This document shows, piece after piece, positions 1 to 10,589 of a DNA stretch of 64,000 bases. The notes under the pieces were generated by a model. The model was given only the letters and a program-made list of their open reading frames with translations. It had not been told where the DNA came from and did not search any database. Origin of the DNA: Toxoplasma gondii ME49. Lineage: Eukaryota > Apicomplexa > Conoidasida > Eucoccidiorida > Sarcocystidae. The stretch lies in contig NC_031472.1 of assembly GCF_000006565.2 (NCBI RefSeq), forward strand, positions 2,536,227-2,600,226, read 5' to 3'. The position numbers and the translations under genes are program-made. How positions within the stretch are numbered: the stretch's first letter is position 1; each line of letters begins with the position of its first letter.

Positions 1-78
1 ATCTCCATATGAATCTCTTTGCATACACATCTTCAAATGCATCTACACACATGTCTGTATTTCTACCTCCTCACATTT

Positions 79-102
79 ATATATATATATATATATATAT
101 AT
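79..102. repeat. TA dinucleotide microsatellite
   Basis: An uninterrupted TA run of about 12 units lies in non-coding sequence upstream of the first visible exon. It is presumably in an intron of the coiled-coil gene. TA runs of this kind recur in introns across the window. Confidence 0.9.
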
Positions 103-292
103 ACATAGCGCGTGTGTAACTACATCAATGTACATCTGTCTATGCGTTTGTGTGTATATGTGTATTTATATCTATCTGGATATATGTCTCTATATCTGGC
201 TCTGTAAGAGTAGAGACTCTCTCACTTTCTGAAACATGCTATTTTTGCGAAAGAGCTTAGTTCGTGTGTCGGGAAATGCGTTTAGGTTGCAG

Positions 293-1644
293 ATCTGGAA
301 AGTCGCTTGGCTGCAGTAACGGCGAGTCGCGACTACTTCGTCGAAAGTTGCGCTGCTCTGCTGGAGAAACTTCACTCGGTCAAAGAAGTCAGTGAACTGG
401 TTTTTCTTTCTCGTGTCTGTTCTTTTCGATGCCTTTCTCTCTCCAAACGCGCTTTCTCCTCTGTCGTCTCCTTATGTTTTCATGTCTCTCTCCTTTCCCT
501 CGGCCCAAAGAGTGTTTCTGTGCCTCTCGCCTTCGTGTTTTTCTCTGTTTCTCTCCGTCAAAGCATCCGTTTCCTCCTCGTCTTTTTTCTTCTTGTCTCT
601 GGTTTCGTCGCTGCATCGCGCGTGGGTCGACAGGCAGCTCTCCAGCGTGCACACCCGTCTGTCTTCTCTTCTTCCCTTCAATTCCATGTTCTAGAGCAAA
701 TCCCAACCATTCTTTTTCCTCGAGAAAACTCTTCTCTCCTTGGTCCACGCATGGTGTTTGTTCTCCACCCGTCACATCGTAGATATCCAGAATCGTCGGC
801 AGAGAGCCTTTGAAGTTTCTGTCGTCAAAAGCGTTTGCCTCTTCTCTCTTCCTCACGTTTTTTTCCGTTTCCATCCCCTCTTGCTGTTGATGACGAAGTC
901 GCCTCGGTACTTGCGCTGAGTCACCGCAGTTGCCGCTTCCCGCTTCGTCGGCCTTTTACCAAGTCTCCAGTTCTGTTTCATTGTTCTTTATTTCCGTCTT
1001 CCCTCGGTTTTTGCCAGCAGACAACAGGCGTCTCTCCTCGCTGGGAGACGAGCGTGGAAACTCAGATGAACTCGCTCCGATCAGAAATTGGAAGTCTGCG
1101 CCTCGCACTTTTGAAGAGTCAGACGAAAACGCGTTCAACCCCCACCACCGAGTCCTCCCTGCCTTCTGCTCTTCCCTCTTCTCAATTGCCACACCACGCC
1201 TCGACAGTTCTCGAAAACAGACTCCCCTCTCTCCCTCCATCTGGCGACCCTTCTACTTCTTCTCGTTCGCGTGTTCTCGCTGCCGCCGCGCCTTCGGCTC
1301 TGTCCGCTGCTGCGTCATCAACGGCGTCCAGAGAAAGCGAACTTCCTCCTGCGGAAAAAGAAAACAGTGCCTTGGCGCCCCGTGTCCCTCCGGTGCCTCA
1401 CACAGAGCCTCTCAGAACGGAGACACTGGGGGGCGAAAAGGAGACACTGGGGGGAGAGAGGGAGACGCCGCGAGGTCTCCTGAGAGAGACGGAAAAGGGG
1501 GAAGAGATAGAGAGGAAAGTGAGAGCGATTGAAAGAGAGTTGGAGCGTCTGTTGACCACCAGCTCGTACAGAGAAGAAGACGCTGCGGTACAAGCGTTGA
1601 GAGGGAAAATTGAGAAACTCAGAGCACTGAAGAGACTTTTATGA
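293..1644 (+). CDS. 3' end of a coiled-coil protein gene (5' part outside window)
   Basis: I do not recognise this gene. Two exons are visible. The first (about 293-387) follows a TTGCAG acceptor and encodes a charged helix beginning LESRLAAVTASRDYF. It can end at a GTCAGT donor at 388. The last exon starts after GCCAGCAG at 1021, in matching phase 0, and runs to TGA at 1642-1644. It begins with a heptad-like helix (VETQMNSLRSEIGSLRLALL), passes through about 110 Ser/Pro/Ala-rich residues with a short ETLGGEK/ETLGGER duplication, and ends in a second strongly charged coiled coil (EIERKVRAIERELERLL, then EKLRALKRLL). The intervening intron (388-1020) is very C/T-rich. A structural or scaffold role is only inference, and the donor at 388 is a choice: a second in-phase GT occurs at 400. 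Confidence 0.6.
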
Positions 1645-3132
1645 AGAACGCTTTTCGAAACAGATCACAGGCTTGTCTGCGACGAACAGGAAGGAGACAT
1701 GGACAAAAGCTGTGAAGATGAGGATGGTCACGAGCAGAGTGGATACGAAGTCGAAACGAGACCTTCGTTGGTTGGGAAGTGCGGAAGTGAACAAGTCGAG
1801 TTCGTTCTTCTGCCTTCACGCTCGAGAGAGCCCCAAGAAGAGGCATCGAACCAGCTGACCGACACAGGTGTGTTTAGCGTCTAAAACGTATTCTGAGGTT
1901 TTCGTTTTTCGAGCGAACGGCGCGAAGTTGGCTTTTTCGGCGAGAGGTGCTCTGACAGAAAGCGTCTTTCTCCGGAACATGTTGCGAAACTGCGTCTGTG
2001 CGAGAAACAGCAAAAACAGAGAGAGTGGTCTGTGCGTCGGAGCCACAGGAAGCGGGACGAAAGGCGCTTTGGCGTCGTGGATCTCCGACTTCCCACTCAG
2101 GCGGTCGAGAGGTCGACGTCAGACAGTGAGACGCTGCCCAGTCAAAGGAGTGACACTCATGCTAACGACGCAGCAGCGGGAGTTGGAGGGCCTTCTTTAG
2201 AGTCCAAGCTCATCAGGCATCCAGGGCGGAATGCGACGTGTGGAAGCAGGCTCGCGTCTCGTTTCTTCGTGGATTCAGTGGGCGAAACGGAAAGAGGGTT
2301 CGATTGTTTTGTGCTCAATTGTTTTTGCTTAATTCTTTTTGCGACAACGGCGCTCCGTCTCTGAGAGTCGCTCACGCCCTTCGTCGTCCTCTTTTGGCAG
2401 GGCCATTCGTTTCTCTTTTCTTGTCAAGGACACTCGGGGATCCGCCCGAACTCGCGTCGAACTTGAAACCCCCTTTTGCGACACAAACGCCTTGTATGCT
2501 CGGCTTTGACGGCCGTGATGGACAGCCGACTCTGCAGAGCTGCTGAACTCCGGCACACACGTGGAAGCGAAGAAAATGCGAAGCAAGTTGACACTCATAA
2601 ATCGCAAATGGAGAATCCCAAGAAAGTCGAGAGGAACAAGATGTGACATAAATACCGACCCCTCGAAAGGTGGAGTCTCAGACACGGACCCCAGGTAGTT
2701 ACGGGACTTTCCGGACCGAAGAAGTTCTTCCATCATGCACTCTGCATATCCCCAAAGGTACACAGTTTTCTCGCAGCCGATAGATACCTAGACGACCAAG
2801 AAGGAAGCGAAAGTCACACTCGCCGTGGGTTCGGCCGCATGCAGAAAGTTGATGTTTCATCTTTGCTTGAAAGGTCAAGTTTATCAGAGCGTCAGATCAC
2901 AGAAAAAACGTTTGTCGGCGCAGCCGAGTTTGAATCATCCGAGAGAAACGTGCTTCCCTCCTGCAGGTTCATTCACAAAAACGTTAAGACAGGCCGCTCT
3001 ACTGCGGTTTCACTGTGCAGAGTTTCCACGGATTCGCCAGCGAGGGAAGGGAACAGAAACCGCTCAAGTGAAAAGTGCCGAGAAACAAATGCTTGGATGC
3101 AGACCTGGAGGAAACATACGCGAAGAAGACAG
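1645..3132. other. Convergent intergenic region
   Basis: This is the 3' flank shared by the coiled-coil gene (+) and CPSF3 (-). It should hold both 3' UTRs. The open frames here are short and lack homology motifs or good splice sites. I see no RNA gene or repeat. Confidence 0.6.
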
Positions 3133-6100
3133 CTAGGAAAGCGGAAGGGGGAGAAGCGCAGATTCGATCCTCCGCACCATTGCGTGAATCTTCTGCCGCA
3201 ACTCTTGGTTTCGGCAACGGACCTAAACAGAGACAAATCAAAATACGAAATTGACTTGTGTCTCTCCTTGCTCTGGGCTCCGCTCGATGAACCGCTCTCC
3301 AACAAGACGCCTTCCGATGCACACACAACGGCTGCAGTCCTTAGCAGAAGTTCCACACACACTCTCCTCCCTGTCGCTAACAAAAGCTGGAATCCGTCCA
3401 CAACATCCTTTCCAGCTGACAGAGCTCCGCAACAATATATATATATATATATATACATACATACATACATACATATACAAATGCATGTATATATGTATGT
3501 GTATATTCAAATGCATATTCATACACTTTACACAAAACTAGGTAGGCAAACCTACTCACATACGAATGCATGTGCGTAGACACGCACAGCACATGCACAT
3601 TCAACATATATACATAGATAAGAAATCTGGATATACATGTATATGTGGGGACGCAACTAATCACACATATGCTCGTGCATTTGCATATTTGCACGCACGC
3701 ACGCATACATGTATAAACGAATGCAAGTACGCGCGCATAACCACGGCACACATACACTGATACATGTATATATATATATATATATATAGTATCTACGAAT
3801 ATGTCTTGCAGGCCCTTGTGTCTTACAGTTCTGCTGGCCATATCGATTTCGACGGGAATGAGGTTGTCAGGATATGTTTCCTCGAGTTTTTTTCTGAGTT
3901 CCGTGTCGTTCTTCTCCTTTTCACTGTTCGCGTCCTTGGCATTTCCAGCAGTGCCCGAGGCGCCTCCCGAGTCTCTCACAGAGAAGCGGAGAAGCACATT
4001 GCCTTCCTCTTGCGCTCTTTGCAGTTGCAACGCGTCCGGCTTTTCTGCGTTTGCTGAGGAGCGTGCGTCGTCGATCTCTTCCTCAGACTTGACTGTGTGT
4101 CCTCCCATGTGCGCTGCAGCCTCTGTACTTTCACCCTCATCGACAGACGACGAGAGAAGAACTTGGACAGGGCCGAATTGTCGTTCCAGGTGAGAGACAA
4201 GCACATCGACGATGACGGCTTCGCTCTGCGTTTCGCGAGAAGCAAAAACCATTTCCTCAGCTGTGCTCGGCAAAGAACGCATGAGGTCGACGGCGAGGAA
4301 ACTGACCGAATCAGCAATCAAATCCGCTGTCGGTCCTGCGAGCCACTCCACTACGACCTCCCCACGGTGATCCGGGTGTCTGTACACCCGAACGGCGTTG
4401 CCTACCACAAAACCGGCGTCCTCGAGCCCCGTGTGCCTTTCCTCTAACGCAAGCTCGGCGCATGCATCGGACTCCACCTCCTGCTTTTTGTACACAGTTG
4501 CATCTCCACGCAAAGAAGCACAACTCCCTGCTTCTTCTTCGTCTCTTCCTCTTTTTTCCCTGTCTGTCGTCTTCACGCATTCGCTTCCGCGGTCAAAAGT
4601 CTCGGAGCCACCACTCCCGGCATCCAGCTGTGTAGATCTCGCTGCATGAACCCGGTTCTTCTCTTTTTCTGATTCGTCCCGCACAGCGTCATCTTCCCAC
4701 TTTCCTCGTCCTGCAGAAGTCCCCACCTCGTCGTCTTCGATGTCCTCAAAGATCTGCAAAAGCGCCTGACGGAGCGTCCCGAGAGGCCTTATAAAAGGAA
4801 GGCGGAGTTTCTGTCTCAGTTGAGTCACAGGAATTCGCCCGTTGGTCGTCAGGTCTTCCGGATACAGCAGAAGCGGCTGCTGCCCTTCCTGGACCACGAC
4901 TACACCTTCGACTGTTTGCACAGTTTCAACTCCTTGATCAGACCCTTTTTCCACAATTTCCAGAGCCCTCCCTTCTCCGCTTTCTCCTGTAACAGCGGCT
5001 TGCCCTTGACTTCGAGAGGCGTCTGAGGAAAAGCTCGTCGTTTCCCTTTCATTTCCTTTCTTCTCTTCGCCGTCGTCTTCTTCACCGCACCTCTGTGCAC
5101 TCTGGGCCTTCACGTATCCGCCCGCGCTCTCCCGGTCTGCGGTGCTCACCGCGTCGCTTCTTTCGGCGAGTCTTTGGATGTCGTCTGCGAGTTTTCCCGC
5201 TGCAACCACGCATCTAGACGGGGTGAACTGCAGACTGACTTTCTGCAAGATTTCCGGCGTGAAGACAGACAACGCGGGTCGCTCTTCCTCGAGTTTCTCC
5301 TTCAGTCTGCGCATTTCTCCGCGCTCTCCGTGAACGAGGACGACATTCGGGACCTTCAGCTTCCCAATGAACTCTTGTGTCTGCTGGTAGTCGGAGTGGG
5401 CGCTGAAGGAGATCATCTCGAAGGAGCACCTGCGCCGCAGCACGCGGTCTGGAAGTTGAATCGTCTCGGGTTCTCGCTTCAGCTCGTCTGCCAGTGTCCC
5501 CTTCACCGAGTACCCAGTCAGAATCACACCGTTCTTCGCATCCGGCGCCCAGGCCTCGAAGATCTCCCGACTGGCGCCACTCTGTAGCATGCCCGGCGCT
5601 GCCATGACGACCGCGGGGCCGTCGTGGTGGATGTACACGCGAGCGGCCTCCACGCTCTTTACGTTCTTCACGAACCGGAACGCAAACGGGTTCTCGCCCC
5701 GAAGCGCGCGGCTGCGTACCGCCTCGCCGCACATGTCCACGAAGGCGTCGAAAACGACGGCGCACTTGCTGGACAGCGGCGAGAGGAAGAGGATGGGGAC
5801 GTGGCGGATTTCCGGATGCGCAGTCCAGTATTCCTCGAGGATGAGGAGAAGCTCTTGGGCGCGACCGAGCGCGAAGACCGGCAGCAGACACTTCCCACCG
5901 CGATTCACGATATCTACGACGGCTTTGAGGAACCGGCGCTCGCGGAGCTGCCGGTCATCGTGCACATGGATTCCGTAAGTGCTTTCACAGATCAGGAGTT
6001 GGACGTCGACGGGAGGCACCTCCGCAATCGGCACGTGTCTGTCGCTCTCACGACTGAAGTCGCCCGTGTACAGCATGCGGACACCGCCGATCTCAATGAG

Positions 6101-6958
6101 AAACATGCATGCACCGAGGACGTGGCCCGCGCCGAAGCAGGAGACCTTGATCCCACCCACCTCAACTTGCTGGTGAAAGTCGAGACACTCGACCATCCGA
6201 ACCGTCGCGTCCACGTCGTCTTCATCGTACAAAAATGCCCCGCCGGCCTTCTCCGCCTGGCTGCCCGCGGCCGCCTGAGCAGCAGCAGCACCCTGGTTGT
6301 CCCGTGACCCTTGGGAGAAAGCGCTCATGCGCGCGTAGTCCAGCCAGACGAGCTTGGAAATCACTCGAGTTGGTTCTGTCATGAAGACACGGCCGCGAAA
6401 TGCTGTCTTCGTCACAAGGTAAGGCAAAGCTCCGCAGTGGTCTAGGTGGAAGTGTGTGACAAGACAGACGTCCACGCTGGTCATGTCCACCGCGTCAAAA
6501 ATCGGCAACGCCCCCAACCCGCTGTAGGCGGGGTGGACCCCGCAGTCAAACATCACGGTGAGGCCCTTGTACCGAGCGATGACGCACGAGCGACCTACCT
6601 CGCAGCCGGCGCCGAGCGGCGTGATCTCGACCCAGTCCTCGCCGAGGAACAGCCGCCGCCGCTTAGAAGACGCGTCGATGTGTACGGTGGCTGGAGAGCC
6701 GGACACTCCGGCAGACAATGGAGAGGTAGTGAGAGGCAAAAGCGGAGGAAGGTTTGCCGGATCTGGAAGTCCAGAAGAAAGGACACAGGTTCGCAGCGAA
6801 GAAGCAGACGACGCCGAAGAGGCACAGGAGGCGGAAGAGGCATGGTGGCTGGGTTTCGGGCACGTTGGAGGGTCTGTGCTTTTCTGGGGCTCTTCAGGGG
6901 TAGAATTTTGAGGATTGGCGCTGGGAACGCCCTCGAAAGGTGGTGGGGAAGACTCCAT
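3133..6958 (-). CDS. CPSF3: CPSF3 (CPSF73), pre-mRNA 3'-end processing endonuclease
   Basis: Zinc-dependent endonuclease subunit of the cleavage and polyadenylation factor; it cuts pre-mRNA before poly(A) addition in the nucleus. The model has two exons, 6958-3827 and 3222-3133, giving 1,073 residues. The metallo-beta-lactamase fold carries HFHLDH at 169-174, GAGHVLGACM with H279, and TGDFSRE with D300. The beta-CASP part has CESTYG (325-329 region), FALGRAQE, and SFSAHSD with H521, then VLVHGE with H543. A charged low-complexity insert separates this from the CPSF73 C-terminal domain. The ATG at 6958 is the first in frame; a longer frame to 7045 needs GTG. The donor AGAACT|GTAAGA at 3826 and a CTCTGTTTAG acceptor at 3223 join in phase 0 and restore a helical C-terminus ending LLPLPLS. 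Family members are the target of the benzoxaborole AN3661. N-terminal residues 1-100 are Ser/Pro-rich. Confidence 0.95.
3223..3826 (-). repeat. CPSF3 intron filled with TA and CATA microsatellites
   Basis: The single CPSF3 intron contains a TA run near 3435-3454 followed by CATA repeats to about 3475, then interrupted CATA/ATGCATA-type repeats to 3760, and a second TA run near 3767-3788. Read on the minus strand it stays open in frame with exon 1 and would encode a Tyr/Ile/Cys/Val-rich stretch ending at a stop in 3377-3379. That composition is a product of the repeats. The strong splice sites at both ends and the family C-terminus beyond it show that it is an intron. Confidence 0.85.
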
Positions 6959-9900
6959 GTTGATCCGCGTCCGTTTCGAGTTTACTGGAAAATGGCCGTT
7001 CCTGGTGACCCGATCGGTCACCTGAGAAACCGTCGCTGACGGCACGGTGGCCTTGAGAAGTGAAACTACCGAAACAAAGTTCCTACCATAGTCAGCAGTA
7101 GCTGAGGTGACAGATTTCTCTCGGGGGTCGGTGTGGCCGACAAACGGGCAGTGCCGAGAGTCGTGTTTTTGGACGGTGGAGCACGTAACAGCGGGAATCG
7201 ACGCCAGTGAAAACGGAGAGAAACAACAACGGCAAAGAATCAGGTGGGAAAGTTACCTCGGACAGGACGAAGGGGGTCGAGAAATTAAGAGTGAAACAGC
7301 TCGGGGAAACAACCGTTGCTGAAGTTGACCACTACGGCTGAACGCCGTGTGCTGAGGTGTACAAACACCGCAGTCGAGAAGAACCGCCAGGGATGGAAAG
7401 GCCGTTTTTCTCCTGCTGAGTGTCGAAATGAGCATTCTAGTCTTCCAGCCGCTCAGTCAAGAGTATAACTTCAGAACCTCGATTCGCCTGATTTCCCTCG
7501 GCTATCAGAGAGACCACAGGCAATTCTGCGTTCCGGCCGGTTTGTGTCTGCAGAGGAAAGGGGGCTCCACGAAGAGGGCGGCCTCCCCGCGTATTGCCAA
7601 ACAAAAATGGAAGGAAGAAACGGCATATGTCTCCTTTCGATGTTGGCTGCACATTCCTTTCCCCTGCGGCAGAGATGCAGGTTTCTCGCGAATGCATGCG
7701 CACATGCAACGCGGCAAAAATGTGATCGCGAGACAGCATCGCACTGGCGACAACCAATAACGTGAGTCAATCCAGGGAAGACAGGAGGAGCTCTCAAACG
7801 AACACCCCAAGAAATCAAACTGTTCACTTTGCTGCGGCGATTAGCGTGCGACAGGAAGAAATGGTCGCCGTATAACGTCGAACGCCGTTCCCTTTCTCCC
7901 AGAAATGCAGCGTTCGACAAAGACAAGAGCGTGACGGACAGAGCCTCCTGAGATCCGAGGTAAAAACTCACCCAGGGATACGTCTGTCGACCTTCCGGTT
8001 TCCACCGAAGTTCGCGTGCTCACCAGACCACGATAGTTGTCCCTAGAGGAGGACTGGCCCGCTTGGTTAGAAGTCCCCAGAAACGATTTTACCGCTAATG
8101 AGGAAAACGATTCTTCGAGTTGCCCTTTGCCAGTAGCTGGTGGATATCGAAGGTGCTAATCCAAAGCAATGCGTCAATCTCTCGCACCACCACCGCAATA
8201 TGCCGCGTATTGCGTCGGTGGTTCGGGTTAGAGTGGGCTGCTTCGAAGTTTGTTATGCAGTTCATTCAGTTGCGCAGACAGGCGAGCTCGTTTCTGTGCC
8301 TAGACAGAACAGCTCTACAGCTGCGCCCCTCTACAAATGTGATGTCTAAATAAGCGGCGGGGAATCAGGTTCCAATTCAGCAGCCTCCTGGGGGTCGTGT
8401 ATGCAAAAACGGGGGAAAACTACTGATTGAATGTCATATTTATGTGAGGGGAACTCGAAAATCTCCTAGACAGGTGGAATACCAGGAAGATAACGGAAAT
8501 TTCATGGGGTAAAACGCTGCTTGTGACCTTGCAAGTGATTCTCCAAGAGCTTCGAATCACAGCCAGACGCGTCATTAAGCATGTCGTTGCCCGCCTCTTT
8601 TGCCCGCTGAAAATTCGCTAGAAAGTGGGTTTCGAAAGACGCGGTAACCTTTACATGGGAGTTTGCATCTTCTTCCATCGACGTGTCTCACGAACATCCC
8701 GTGGAGGGTGTAGAAACACCAGAAACAGCTGATCCGCAGAATTGTGCGTGCTGGTTGGCACAGAGCTCGCAGAGAGTGCCGATTGATATTGTAAAACCGG
8801 GAAGCTGGTCAAAGACGAACCTCACAAGAGAGAGGTTGGTTTTTTTCGGACAACTCTGCGGAAGTAACTTCACAAAATATGAGCTGCGCGCGACGCAGAG
8901 GGCCTCGCATCGTCAACGGCAGCCTGCTGTTCGCCGCCATTGGAGCAGTGGCATTGTAACGAGATTTTGTTCAGCCTGGGAATGTGAAACAGGCGTTCGT
9001 CGCCTGGTGAAATCCGACGGAATCCTTGCGCCGAGGAAAAAGCTTCGCAGACAAGATTTGCCAGGGAAAACGCGTGGAAAAGTGCTACGCATGCGCGCGA
9101 AGACACGCCCTAGATATCGTGGTCAGCCGATCTCTTGCATCTACTTAAAAACTGCCTCAAAGGAACTTGTGTTTTCCAAACAGTAGACACTTATCCATTC
9201 TTCCTCGGTGGTGAGCAGCACCTTCGTGTCTTTACACAAATCCCAGGGACATCTAGTGTCTCTGTTTTACTGCACCTTCCTTTAGGGTTGCAGACGCGCC
9301 ATGGTGTAAGGAAAGTTACAAGTTAGCATGCTTTGGCACTTTCAGTGCAGGCGAAGCAAGCATGGGGGCCTTTCATTCGCTCCGACGGAACATGGGAGGC
9401 CTATCACTATAGATCGTGTCAGATCCTATCCGAAACAAGGTACCCTTTAATAGCTTTTAAATTAAACATGTGTGTCCAGAGTCAGGGACATCCACACGCG
9501 TGGTTCAAGAGGTCCAGGTTACCTGAACCGCGGCGAACGGTAATTGGAAAAGTTCCGGTCAAGAATATTCAAGACAAGGCTACGCACACTGAAAGAGCCT
9601 GAGGGAAGGACAAAAAGAATCCGTAAATAGGACTGATATCTCAGTCTACCGAGTAACAAACACGGAAAACAGAAACGCCACATGTCTCGACCCGGACAGA
9701 AATGAAGACGTTCTTGTAAAACAGCATCGTCCACTTCCACTTCTACACACTTGCAGCGCTGCCTCGTTTCGTTCTCCCCGTTTCTCCCCACGTTCTCTCA
9801 AATCACAGGCGCCCCACAAACGTCACTAGCTGAGCAACGGGACACGCACTCACGCAGCTGTCTGAATCTTCTTTTCTTGGTGCATTGCATTCGGAAGCAG

Positions 9901-10589
9901 CTAGCAGAACGCAGGTGCCCACGACGCCGAACACCCTTGGGAAAGAACTTCACCAAACCAAACAAGAATTCGTTACTCCTCTTTAAAGTTTCCTGCAGCT
10001 CTCCCAGATAAGCCACTCAAAATCGAGACCACGTACACATACCTATCCCCGGGACTGGATCACGCATTTCTCTTCTTATTATCGGTGCCCGCATGTGAGC
10101 AGGCGGGACACGTCTACATTTCACCGCATAGAAAAGACAAATCAACAAGTTGCTTCAACAGCTTGTCCATGCTCCTACCGCCCGCCTTCAACCCCAACAG
10201 GAATTGCTTTCAATTCCTATCATCTACATCCTCCTTCTCTCTATTCCCCCCAGGACTTCACTTTTACAGTTTGCCGCCGACCACTCAGTTCCTGAGTCCC
10301 GTGCTGGACGCACGAGAGAAGCGCGAAATCAGACAGGCATTGCAGTTATATTCCTAATCGTGTTTCCCGCTTACCCCTGGGTTCATCCACCCTCTTTTAC
10401 ATGCACCCGCAACCACAAAATCTCGCAAACCTCTCACTCGATGAACATCCTTCTGCATCATCCCCCCCTGTCTTACGCCTTCAAAGTCCAGCGACGTTTC
10501 TGAAATGTTCCCCGTTTTTTGCACACACCCAACAGCCACCACAACAACAGGACCGCCACAGGGACCGGCGGAGAAAACTTTTCACCGCT
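6959..10589. other. Long intergenic region between CPSF3 promoter and RING gene 3' end
   Basis: These 3.6 kb lie upstream of CPSF3 and downstream of the RING ligase gene, both on the minus strand. The first part should hold the CPSF3 promoter and 5' UTR. I tested the open frames at 7428-7760 and 8683-9186: neither has a motif, plausible splice continuation or coding-like composition. I found no tRNA-like B box. An unannotated non-coding RNA cannot be excluded. Confidence 0.5.

Noticed and set aside
389..874. 161-codon minus-strand frame rich in Arg, Glu and Lys
   Set aside because: It is the complement of a C/T-rich intron; the charge comes from GA-rich composition.
3377..3826. Extension of the CPSF3 frame through the microsatellites
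   Set aside because: A strong GTAAGA donor and TTTAG acceptor bracket it, and the family C-terminal helix lies beyond at 3222-3133.
6959..7045. GTG-initiated 29-codon N-terminal extension of CPSF3
   Set aside because: No ATG; the ATG at 6958 gives the residue numbering known for T. gondii.
8683..9186. 167-codon plus-strand frame
   Set aside because: No motif, no splice context, no neighbour exon; ordinary chance frame for this base composition.
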